Shown here piece after piece: positions 1 to 7,125 of a stretch of DNA of 7,431 bases. The DNA is from UBA6624 sp964517115 [NCBI: uncultured bacterium] (GTDB lineage Bacteria > UBP7 > UBA6624), in assembly GCA_964517115.1 (NCBI GenBank), contig CAZFBE010000038.1:1-7431 (forward strand). The letters are read 5' to 3'. The notes below the pieces were generated by a model that was given only the letters and a program-made list of their open reading frames with translations, searched no databases and was not told where the DNA came from. Both the position numbers and the translations under genes were made by a program. Within the stretch, counting starts at the first letter, position 1; each line of letters begins with the position of its first letter.

Positions 1-528
1 AAGAAAAAACCATTTATTAGATCTATAGCATCTAGAGGCCACCATGGAGGAACCACATTCTCGATTTGGCCTTTCTTGAGATTGTTCAATTCTGAAAAGT
101 TTGAAAAGGTTTTTATAGAGTCTGTTGGAGTTGGCCAAACTTCAGAAGAACTTAGGGACATAGCTGACTTTTTAATCATTGTTCTTTCTCCAGAAAGCGG
201 AGATGCCTATCAGGCTGTAAAAGCGGGATTGATTGAAGAAGCAGACCTGATAGTGATCAATAAATCTGACAGGAGTGGATCTGAATCACTAGAAACAACC
301 ATGAAAACAATCACGGGCAAAAAGGTAATATCAATTTCAGCAAAAGATAATAAGAATATTGAAAATCTGAAAAAAATTATCGAAAAAACAGAAACAAAAG
401 ATACGAAAAGAAAGCTGATAGCAGAAACAAAAGATTTTGCAACATCGATTTTCTTGGACAAACTTCAAGATAGGCTCAAAAACAAAAAAGACATTGAGAA
501 TCCTTTAGATTTTGATATAGGTATTTAG
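1..528 (+). CDS. meaB: MeaB/ArgK-type G-protein chaperone of B12-dependent mutase (5'-truncated)
   Basis: Frame 1 is open from the first base of the window, so the gene starts upstream and only the last 175 residues are seen; the TTG at 76 is internal. Seen: an RSIASRGHHGG stretch (residues 7-17), matching the RSMxSRGHLGG segment of MeaB; ESVGVGQ (about 40-46), the G3 region; a GDAYQAVKAG helix; NKSD (87-90), the G4 guanine-specificity motif; and SISAK as probable G5. The P-loop lies outside the window. The C-terminal tail is lysine-rich and ends in LDFDIGI. Family knowledge: MeaB proteins hydrolyse GTP to gate cofactor loading and protect methylmalonyl-CoA mutase. The B12-binding subunit gene follows 12 bases later, which fits that role. 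The segment after HHGG (TTFSI instead of the usual LSRAT) is divergent. ArgK was once called an arginine-transport kinase; the mutase-chaperone role is preferred here because of context. Confidence 0.9.
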   Translation, partial: KKKPFIRSIASRGHHGGTTFSIWPFLRLFNSEKFEKVFIESVGVGQTSEELRDIADFLIIVLSPESGDAYQAVKAGLIEEADLIVINKSDRSGSESLETTMKTITGKKVISISAKDNKNIENLKKIIEKTETKDTKRKLIAETKDFATSIFLDKLQDRLKNKKDIENPLDFDIGI

Positions 529-540
529 AATTTAGTAATA

Positions 541-924
541 ATGGCAAAAATACTGATTGCAAAAATAGGCCTTGATGGACATGACAGGGGGGCTCTCCTT
601 GTTGCGAGGGAGCTGAAAGAAGCTGGACATGAGGCAATATACAGTGGCCTGCACAGAACACCTGAGGAAATTGCAATGATGTCACAAGAGGAAGATGTCG
701 ACCTTATTGCTGTTGGAATACTTTCTGGAGCACACATGACATTAATTCCAATCCTGATTCAAGAACTTGAAAAAAGAAAAATTCAAAAACCCATAACATT
801 TGGTGGAATAATCACAAAAAAAGAAGCTGATGAATTGAAAAAGATAGGGATAAAAGAAATCTTCAACCCAGGAACACCCCTTAAAGAAATAGTCAAAAAA
901 ATAGAAGATATTATTCATGGCTAA
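541..924 (+). CDS. mcmA2: Stand-alone B12-binding subunit of an acyl-CoA mutase (methylmalonyl-CoA mutase small-subunit type)
   Basis: The 127-residue product is one cobalamin-binding Rossmann-like domain, the usual size for split mutase small subunits. The base-off/His-on signature DxHxxG is intact as DGHDRG (12-17), with His14 the predicted lower axial ligand to cobalt. LSGAHMTL (61-68) and the distal GG (88-89, in TFGGI) also match the family. Asp and Ser of the usual DxHxxG...SxL...GG pattern differ in fate: Asp12 is kept, while the Ser of SxL aligns with Gly59. Family knowledge: this domain pairs with a separate TIM-barrel large subunit to form methylmalonyl-CoA mutase or a relative such as 2-hydroxyisobutyryl-CoA mutase. 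That partner is not in the window. The gene lies 12 bases after meaB and overlaps the next gene by 8 bases, so translation is probably coupled. The ATG sits directly before the first beta strand (KILIAK). No clear Shine-Dalgarno is seen. Which acyl-CoA it serves cannot be told from this subunit alone. Confidence 0.9.
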   Translation: MAKILIAKIGLDGHDRGALLVARELKEAGHEAIYSGLHRTPEEIAMMSQEEDVDLIAVGILSGAHMTLIPILIQELEKRKIQKPITFGGIITKKEADELKKIGIKEIFNPGTPLKEIVKKIEDIIHG

Positions 925-2410
925 ATATTATTTTTTATCATTTGCAACTGGGGCCGGTTTGCTGGCCTTTGAAGTTTTTGGGCCAAGATTGCTACAACCC
1001 CATTTTGGCCAATCTCCCCTACTGTGGGCCTCAACAATTTCTGTATTTTTAGGAGGTATGACCTGTGGGTATTTCCTGGGTGGAAGAATTTCCTCAAAAA
1101 AAAACATTGTTCCTTTGACCTGTTTAATATGGGGACTAATATCAGTCTTTGTGTTTTTCTCCCCTCAAATAAACAACTTAGTAGCTTCAATGTTCTTGAA
1201 TGAGGCCCCAACGAAATGGGAACCTCTATATATCAGTTTTTTAAATTTCTTCATACCTGCAATACTTATGGGTACTTCTTTTCCGATAATCGTTCATCTT
1301 TGTCCAGATATTGGTAAAACAAAAGGAGAGCATGCAGGTGTATTGTTGGCAATATCAACCATGGGAAGTATTTTTGGAGTTCTTGGTTTGTATTTTGGGC
1401 TTATAACCTCCTTTACAGTCAGTGAAATTGCTGGTTTTCTTTCGATACCCTGGATATTATCCATCCTTCTTTTAACATCAATAAAAAAAGAAAATTCAAA
1501 TAAAAAAAACAATATCAAAACTGCTGCAGCTTTTCTTCTTTTTTTCAATTATCCAAATACAGGAAATTACCAAACAATACAATATCAAAAAAATTCACTT
1601 CTTCATCAGATAACAGTTATAGATGAAGGTCAGAACAGATACCTTCTTTTTGACGACTACATACAGAGTACGATGAAAAAAAGTGCACCTTTGGAAGGGC
1701 ATTTTGATTATATTGAAGCTTTTCATCTTGTAAATATTCTCCGAGGAAAAGAGGGAACTTCCTGCATGGTTGGCTTGGGTGGAGGGTCTGCCATAAGAAC
1801 ATTTATAGATAGGTATCAGAACAGTAAAGTAATTGTTGCTGAAATTGACCCGGTTGTTGAAGCGGTTGCAAATGAATATTTTGGGATTCCTCAAACTGAA
1901 AACCTTGAAATAAATATTATTGATGGAAGACAGATGTTCAAAAGAAAAGGAGCTCCAAATTGCGATACTGCTCTTATAGATGGTTACAGCACAAGTAGAT
2001 ATGGGGCATACATCCCATGGCACCTCACTACAAAGGAATTCTTTTTTGAAATAAAAAAAACAATGCCAAAAGATGGGGTAATCGCCTATAACGTCATTGG
2101 GACAATAGATGGAAAATCTTCAACAAATGTCAAGATGATTGCAAAAACAATTCTTGAAAATTTTGATCATGTTATCGCTATCCCAATTGCTGAAACGTTT
2201 AATGTTGTCCTTTTTGGGTTTGATGGAAATATTGATGAATACAGTGGAAAATTGCAAGAATTTAGATTGGAAAAAAACCAAAAATACGAAAATCTTTTAA
2301 GGCTTTCTTACCTGATAAGAAATGTTCCAATTTCCAAGAAAGTCCCCATTCTTTCAGACGAATGGGCACCAATGGACATGCCCGGGCTCATGGTTAAAAT
2401 TTATCAATGA
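917..2410 (+). CDS. Membrane-anchored spermidine-synthase-like protein
   Basis: 497 residues. The N-terminal third is hydrophobic, with about six or seven probable membrane segments (roughly 4-22, 38-58, 65-84, 104-128, 139-165, 168-189 and perhaps 199-212). The C-terminal part (about 230-497) has a spermidine-synthase/methyltransferase fold. Seen there: GLGGGSAIRT (286-295), the nucleotide-binding glycine loop; EID (309-311), the acidic residue expected to hold ribose; DGR (336-338); LIDGYS (354-358); IPWHLTTKEFF (366-376); and SDEWAPMD near the C-terminus. The last two are typical of the fused membrane/spermidine-synthase group. In true spermidine synthases a DxxD pair binds and activates the amine; here the first Asp (355) is kept but the second position is Ser358, so aminopropyl transfer is uncertain. 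The active domain probably faces the cytoplasm. The ATG at 917 overlaps the upstream gene by 8 bases and starts just before the first membrane segment. Its role among mutase genes is unknown to me. Confidence 0.8.
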   Translation: MAKYYFLSFATGAGLLAFEVFGPRLLQPHFGQSPLLWASTISVFLGGMTCGYFLGGRISSKKNIVPLTCLIWGLISVFVFFSPQINNLVASMFLNEAPTKWEPLYISFLNFFIPAILMGTSFPIIVHLCPDIGKTKGEHAGVLLAISTMGSIFGVLGLYFGLITSFTVSEIAGFLSIPWILSILLLTSIKKENSNKKNNIKTAAAFLLFFNYPNTGNYQTIQYQKNSLLHQITVIDEGQNRYLLFDDYIQSTMKKSAPLEGHFDYIEAFHLVNILRGKEGTSCMVGLGGGSAIRTFIDRYQNSKVIVAEIDPVVEAVANEYFGIPQTENLEINIIDGRQMFKRKGAPNCDTALIDGYSTSRYGAYIPWHLTTKEFFFEIKKTMPKDGVIAYNVIGTIDGKSSTNVKMIAKTILENFDHVIAIPIAETFNVVLFGFDGNIDEYSGKLQEFRLEKNQKYENLLRLSYLIRNVPISKKVPILSDEWAPMDMPGLMVKIYQ

Positions 2411-2430
2411 CAAAGAAATATAATTGACAG

Positions 2431-5400
2431 ATGCCAAGCAAGAACAATAAACCGAAAAGAGTTGTTACGGCTGCAAGCTTATTTGATGGTCATGATGCAG
2501 CAATCAACATGGTAAGAAGACTATTGCAAGAATTAGGTTGCGAAGTCATACACCTAGGACATGATCGATCTGTTGAAGAAGTAGTAACATCAATCATCCA
2601 AGAAGACCCTCATGCAGTTGCCATTTCCTCCTACCAAGGGGGACATATGGAATACTTTAAGTATCTTTCTTCAAGACTCAGTGAAAAAAATATGGGGCAT
2701 GTGAAAATTTTTGGTGGCGGCGGAGGTGTCATACTCCCAGATGAAGCACAGGAACTGGAATCCAACGGTGTAACAAAAATATTTAGACCAGAAGATGGAG
2801 TAAAGAAAGGTCTTCTGGGAATGATACAAGAAGTTATAGACATGTGTGATGTAAACCCAGAAGATTTACCAATCCCAAAAAAGGATCCTTATCTTTCCCT
2901 TTCAAGAAAATTAACCTATGTAGAAAATAATAAAAAATTCAAAACAGAAAAACCGAAGAAAAACCCAAAGATTATTGGCATTACAGGAACTGGAGGATCT
3001 GGAAAATCTTCCCTTATTGACGAACTAATATTGAGGTTTTCAAGAGAATTTCCAGAAAAACGTATAGCAATCCTTGCTGCTGATCCAACAAGAGCCAGAA
3101 CTGGAGGAGCTTTGCTGGGCGACAGAATAAGAATGAATTCAATATATGGAGGAAATGTATTTTTCAGATCGTTAGCTACGAGAAGTAGAAAAGCTCTTTC
3201 CTCGATAATAGAAAACGCCATAGAGGCAGTAAAGAGTGAAAATTTTGACTTAATATTTGTTGAAACTGCAGGAATTGGTCAAGCAGACAACCCTTTGGAA
3301 GAAATTGTTGACACTTCAGTGTATGTAATGACTTCAGAATATGGTGCACCAAGCCAGTTGGAAAAAATTGAAATGTTAGATACAGCAGATCTGATTGTGT
3401 TAAATAAATATGACCACAGGGCTGGAGAAGATGCTTTAAGAGACGTACAAAAACAGGTCAGAAGATTAAAAAGTCAGGGTCATGGTGAACTTGATGAACA
3501 ACCTGTATTTGCAACAATTGCAAGCCAATTTGCTGATCCAGGTGTAAACGAACTGTATTCAAGTCTTTTAAAAATAATTGAGGACAAAAAATCTAAAAAA
3601 GAAAAAATAGCAATTCGTCCCAAAAAACATGTTTTGATCCCGGGGAACAGAGATCGTTATTTGGCTGAAATATCTGAAACAGTTCATAAGTATAAAAAAA
3701 ACATTGAAACAATGGAAAATTTTGCAGAAGAGGCACAAAGCATTGCCATAGTTTTAAGAAAGAAAGAAAGAAAAATCCCAGAAAGTTATAGACAGTTCCC
3801 GAATCCTGAAAAAGAAAGCCTAGAAATGGAATACAACAACAGTTTAGAAAAATTAGGGAAAATTGGGCTAGATGCCTTGAGAATGTATGATGATTTAAAA
3901 AAATACACTTCAAATTCAATGAGTTATTCTGTAAGGGGGAAGTCAATAGATGTTGAAACCTTTACAAAATCTCTTTCAGGAACAAATATTTCAAAAATAT
4001 CAGTTCCAAGATACAAATCCTGGGCAGATCGAATCAGGTGGATTATGCTTGAAAACACTCCTGGGAAATTCCCTTTTACACAGGGAGTTTTTGAATTTAG
4101 GAGAAGTGCTGAAGATCCAACAAGGATGTTTGCTGGAGAGGGCCCCCCAGAACAAACAAACAAAAGATTTCATCTGTTAGCAGAAAATGAGCCCTACAAC
4201 CGCCTCTCAACAGCCTTTGATTCAGTTACACTTTATGGTAGAAGTCCTGCAAAAAGACCTGACATCTATGGAAAAGTTGGAGAAAGTGGAGTTTCTATTG
4301 CCACTGTTGATGATATGGGAAGGCTTTATAAGGGTTTTGATTTATGTGACCCATCTACAAGCGTCTCGATGACAATAAATGGCCCTGCTCCAACAATACT
4401 CGCATTCTTTTTAAACACAGCCTTGAATCAACAAATAAAAAAATTCGTATCCAAACATTCCAGAGAACCTCAAGAAAAAGAGTTGCAAAAATTAAAAGAA
4501 ATGACTTTTGCAAGTGTCAGAGGAACAGTTCAAGCAGACATACTAAAAGAAGACCAGGCACAAAATACATGTATATTTTCAACAGAGTTTTCCTTGAAGC
4601 TGATGGGGGATATCCAGGAATGGTTCGTTAAAAACAAAGTTAAAAATTTTTATTCAGTATCAATATCAGGTTATCACATAGCAGAAGCTGGTGCAAACCC
4701 AATAACACAACTTGCCCTTACATTATCGAATGGATTCACTTATATTGAATACTACCTTTCAAGAGGAATGAAAATTGATGATTTTGCAAAAAACTTATCT
4801 TTTTTCTTTTCTTGTGGTTTGGATCCTGAATATCAAGTCCTTGGGAGGGTTGCTAGGAGGATATGGGCTATAGCTTTAAAAGAAAAATACGGATCAAACA
4901 TAAGGTCTCAAAAACTAAAATACCATATACAAACATCAGGAAGAAGCCTCCATGCACAAGAGATACAGTTTAACGACATAAGAACAACCTTACAGGCATT
5001 AATGGCTTATTACGACAGTTGCAACAGCCTTCACACTAATGCGTATGACGAAGCCATATGCACCCCAACAGAAGAATCTGTAAGAAGGGCATTGGCTATA
5101 CAGCAAATCATCACAAAGGAATTAGGAACAGCAAAATGCGAGAACGTGCTTCAAGGTAGTTTCTTTATTGAAGAATTAACTGAACTCGTTGAAAATGCAG
5201 TTTTGAAAGAGTTTGAATCGATCAATAGGAGAGGTGGCGTCTTGGGAGCAATGGAGTTAGGTTATCAAAGAAGCAAGATACAAGAAGAAAGCCTGCATTA
5301 TGAAAGGCTTAAACACTCAGGAGAATTTCCTGTTGTTGGGGTTAATACTTTTATAGGAGAAAATACTGAACCAATCATCCCCGCTATCATTACAAGATCA

Positions 5401-5616
5401 AGAAACGAAGATAGAGACAACTGTGTAAAAAGAGTAAATAGCTTTCAAGAAAAAAACAAAGAAAAAAGCAAAGAAATGCTTACAAAACTACAACAAGCAG
5501 CTCTTGAAGGAAAAAATATATTCGAACAGTTAATGGAAACTTCCAAGTATGCAAGCCTTGGTCAAATTACAGATGCATTATTTGAAGTTGGTGGCAAATA
5601 CAGAAGAAACTTATAG
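2431..5616 (+). CDS. icmF: Fused isobutyryl-CoA mutase-type protein (IcmF: B12 domain + G-protein + mutase barrel)
   Basis: 1061 residues, close to the usual IcmF length. Order: B12-binding domain (about 10-140) with DGHDAA (19-24, His21 the predicted cobalt ligand), SSY (66-68) and a GGGGG turn (95-99); MeaB-like GTPase (about 178-385) with P-loop GTGGSGKS (186-193), ADPTRARTGG (217-226), ETAGIGQ (278-284) and NKYD (325-328); a lysine/glutamate-rich helical linker (about 385-525); and the adenosylcobalamin mutase barrel (about 530-1061) with GTVQADILKE (698-707), SISGYH (744-749) and SLHTNAYDEA (866-875). Family knowledge: IcmF interconverts isobutyryl-CoA and n-butyryl-CoA, and some relatives act on pivalyl-CoA/isovaleryl-CoA. 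Substrate positions: Phe567 stands where methylmalonyl-CoA mutase has Tyr89, and Gln711 where it has Arg207; loss of that Arg argues against a carboxylated substrate. His749 matches mutase His244. The start precedes the first B12 strand; no good ribosome site is seen. The next gene begins 2 bases after the stop. Confidence 0.95.
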   Translation: MPSKNNKPKRVVTAASLFDGHDAAINMVRRLLQELGCEVIHLGHDRSVEEVVTSIIQEDPHAVAISSYQGGHMEYFKYLSSRLSEKNMGHVKIFGGGGGVILPDEAQELESNGVTKIFRPEDGVKKGLLGMIQEVIDMCDVNPEDLPIPKKDPYLSLSRKLTYVENNKKFKTEKPKKNPKIIGITGTGGSGKSSLIDELILRFSREFPEKRIAILAADPTRARTGGALLGDRIRMNSIYGGNVFFRSLATRSRKALSSIIENAIEAVKSENFDLIFVETAGIGQADNPLEEIVDTSVYVMTSEYGAPSQLEKIEMLDTADLIVLNKYDHRAGEDALRDVQKQVRRLKSQGHGELDEQPVFATIASQFADPGVNELYSSLLKIIEDKKSKKEKIAIRPKKHVLIPGNRDRYLAEISETVHKYKKNIETMENFAEEAQSIAIVLRKKERKIPESYRQFPNPEKESLEMEYNNSLEKLGKIGLDALRMYDDLKKYTSNSMSYSVRGKSIDVETFTKSLSGTNISKISVPRYKSWADRIRWIMLENTPGKFPFTQGVFEFRRSAEDPTRMFAGEGPPEQTNKRFHLLAENEPYNRLSTAFDSVTLYGRSPAKRPDIYGKVGESGVSIATVDDMGRLYKGFDLCDPSTSVSMTINGPAPTILAFFLNTALNQQIKKFVSKHSREPQEKELQKLKEMTFASVRGTVQADILKEDQAQNTCIFSTEFSLKLMGDIQEWFVKNKVKNFYSVSISGYHIAEAGANPITQLALTLSNGFTYIEYYLSRGMKIDDFAKNLSFFFSCGLDPEYQVLGRVARRIWAIALKEKYGSNIRSQKLKYHIQTSGRSLHAQEIQFNDIRTTLQALMAYYDSCNSLHTNAYDEAICTPTEESVRRALAIQQIITKELGTAKCENVLQGSFFIEELTELVENAVLKEFESINRRGGVLGAMELGYQRSKIQEESLHYERLKHSGEFPVVGVNTFIGENTEPIIPAIITRSRNEDRDNCVKRVNSFQEKNKEKSKEMLTKLQQAALEGKNIFEQLMETSKYASLGQITDALFEVGGKYRRNL

Positions 5617-5618
5617 CC

Positions 5619-6632
5619 TTGCAAAACATAACAATCATTGGCGGATCTGGTTTTTTGGGACAAAACTTAATAAAACATCTAGATAATTGGAATGTAACAA
5701 ACATTGACAAAAAACCTTTAAAAAAATACTTCAAGAACAAAAACTACAAAGAGCTAATAGGCGATGCAAATGATAAAAAACTATTGAAAGAGTCTTTAAA
5801 AAATGCTGATGTAGTTTGGATCAAAGCTGCCAAACTTGCAACAGAAAGACATAAAAAATCTGCAGAAAAAGACTATCAAAAAACAAATGTTAATTTGCCA
5901 AAAAAAATTCTAAAAGAATGTGAAAAACTAGGTATAAAAAAAATTTTCTTTGATTCTTCTGATGCTGTCTTCCTTGAAACCTGGAAAAAAAATAAACATT
6001 TACCAAGCAGTAAACAATGTCCAAAAGATTTTTATGGACATTCAAAAACAAAAACTGAAGAAATTCTAAAAAAATGGGCGAAAGAAGACAAAAAAAGATC
6101 TGTGCAAATATTTCGATATACCAGGGTCGCCCACAAAGGAAACTTACGACTTTTATGCCTTTGGTGCATTCAAGAACAGCTCAACCTTCCGGTGAAAATT
6201 TTTGGAGATGGAGAAAGGGCTGGATGCATGATTCATATTAGTGATTGCATCAATGCAAATCTTCAAGGCTTAAAACGAAAACCAAATTTTGAAATTTACA
6301 ATTTAACACTAAAACCGATAACCTTAAATAAATTATCAAAAATGGTTATTAAAAATAAAAATGGAAAATCCATACATGTCAAAGATACATTTAGCCATCC
6401 AACTGATCCACTCATCCATGCAATGGATGCTGGGGAAACATGGAAAAAATTATCTTATAAGCCAAAAACAACAATTCAAGAAATTATTGCAGAAACACAT
6501 GATTTTATTGAAAAAGAACTGTCAAAAAATATTCCCAACCCATTAAAAAAGCTTGGATTTTTAAAACCGATAAAAAAAATTATTAGAATCCTTGTTATCA
6601 ATAGTCTTAAAAAACAAGGAATAGACATTTAA
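5619..6632 (+). CDS. NAD-dependent epimerase/dehydratase family protein (extended SDR)
   Basis: 337 residues beginning at a TTG two bases after the icmF stop; this start is chosen because the Rossmann strand begins at residue 3. Seen: the nucleotide-binding turn GGSGFLG (8-14), Asp30 at the end of strand 2 favouring NAD(H), a GDAND acidic turn near 48-52, an FFDSSDAVF strand (110-118) supplying the catalytic Ser, and the YxxxK pair Tyr139/Lys143. GDGERAG (196-202) starts the substrate loop, but the Arg-Asp pair often seen there (as in RDFxHVxD) is absent: the stretch reads GCMIHISD. The protein is very basic (60 Lys, about 18%), with a lysine-rich C-terminal tail. Family members act on nucleotide sugars, sterols or flavonoid-like substrates; the substrate here cannot be assigned. 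Tight spacing implies co-expression with the mutase, but I see no pathway link. No Shine-Dalgarno is evident, so translation may be coupled to icmF. Confidence 0.85.
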   Translation: MQNITIIGGSGFLGQNLIKHLDNWNVTNIDKKPLKKYFKNKNYKELIGDANDKKLLKESLKNADVVWIKAAKLATERHKKSAEKDYQKTNVNLPKKILKECEKLGIKKIFFDSSDAVFLETWKKNKHLPSSKQCPKDFYGHSKTKTEEILKKWAKEDKKRSVQIFRYTRVAHKGNLRLLCLWCIQEQLNLPVKIFGDGERAGCMIHISDCINANLQGLKRKPNFEIYNLTLKPITLNKLSKMVIKNKNGKSIHVKDTFSHPTDPLIHAMDAGETWKKLSYKPKTTIQEIIAETHDFIEKELSKNIPNPLKKLGFLKPIKKIIRILVINSLKKQGIDI

Positions 6633-6636
6633 GGAG
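6631..6636 (+). promoter_or_regulatory. Strong Shine-Dalgarno site for the peroxiredoxin gene
   Basis: AAGGAG lies 7 bases before the ATG at 6644 and overlaps the stop codon of the preceding gene. It is the only strong ribosome-binding site at a gene start in this window, and it fixes the peroxiredoxin start. The difference suggests this gene is translated independently and more strongly than its neighbours. Confidence 0.8.
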
Positions 6637-6643
6637 AAAAAAA

Positions 6644-7120
6644 ATGATAAAAGTTGGAGACAAAGCCCCTAATTTCAAATTACTGACCGCAAACAATCCC
6701 CCAGAAGGAAAGCCTTTGCGTGAAATAGAACTATCGACACTCTTGAAAGAGGGAAGCGTGATCATCGCATTCTTTCCTGCTTCTTTTACTGGAATATGTG
6801 AAAAAGAAATGTGTTCTCTTAGAGACAATATGAAAGCTTTAGAGGAAGCAAGCTGCAATATAGTTGGTGTATCTGTAGATATGCCATTCTCACAAAAGAA
6901 ATTTGCAGAAATGAATAATATATCTTTTCCTCTGTTGTCTGACCTTGGAGGCAATGTAGCAAAAATTTATGATGTTTATTATGATGATTTCATAGGTTTA
7001 AAAGGTGTTGCAAAAAGGTCTATTTTCATCGTGAATGAAAAAGGCTTAATCACATACAAGTGGATTACTGAAAATCCGGCAATTGAGCCTGATTATGCAG
7101 AAGTTATAAATTCAATATAA
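6644..7120 (+). CDS. Peroxiredoxin (AhpC/TSA superfamily, Bcp/AhpE-like)
   Basis: 158 residues, a one-domain cytoplasmic peroxiredoxin with no signal peptide. It reduces hydrogen peroxide and organic hydroperoxides through an active-site thiol. Seen: GDKAPNF (5-11), the typical N-terminal entry; the active-site loop PASFTGIC, with Pro45, Thr49 and peroxidatic Cys52 (PxxxTxxC); Cys57 five residues later, placed like the resolving Cys of atypical 2-Cys Bcp proteins; GVSVD (75-79); FPLLSD (95-100); and Arg125 in AKRSIFIV, the conserved late arginine. The FPxxFTGxCxxEMC pattern resembles versions I associate with haloarchaea and other euryarchaea. Length is normal, and the ATG is supported by the AAGGAG site 7 bases upstream. 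It follows the SDR gene by 11 bases and precedes the next gene by 5. The electron donor (thioredoxin or other) is not visible here. Protection of oxygen-sensitive B12 enzymes is a possible but unproven link to the mutase genes. Confidence 0.93.
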   Translation: MIKVGDKAPNFKLLTANNPPEGKPLREIELSTLLKEGSVIIAFFPASFTGICEKEMCSLRDNMKALEEASCNIVGVSVDMPFSQKKFAEMNNISFPLLSDLGGNVAKIYDVYYDDFIGLKGVAKRSIFIVNEKGLITYKWITENPAIEPDYAEVINSI

Positions 7121-7125
7121 ATCAA

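Noticed and set aside
1096-1104. Run of nine A bases that could be a slippage or sequencing-error site
   Set aside because: The reading frame continues through it with sensible membrane segments on both sides, so no frameshift is indicated.
1595-2023. 142-codon open frame on the - strand
   Set aside because: It lies wholly inside the spermidine-synthase-like gene, whose conserved motifs are in the + frame, and it has no recognisable domain.
2411-2430. AT-rich spacer before icmF with TATA-like and TTGACA-like strings
   Set aside because: Only 20 bases separate the stop from the ATG. The strings are too near the start and lack a properly spaced second element, so no promoter can be supported.
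3756-3775. Short AAGA tandem repeat
   Set aside because: About four copies encoding a Lys/Arg/Glu-rich stretch of the icmF linker; explained by coding composition, with the frame intact.
3593-3946. 117-codon open frame on the - strand
   Set aside because: It is antisense to the icmF linker. Its Phe/Leu-rich composition is what the reverse complement of AAA/GAA-rich coding sequence gives.
3950-4180. Short + strand frame within icmF that could suggest a frameshift
   Set aside because: The icmF frame is continuous with intact family motifs on both sides, so this is an out-of-frame shadow.
6607-6954. 115-codon open frame on the - strand
   Set aside because: Antisense to the peroxiredoxin, which has a clear active site and ribosome-binding site.
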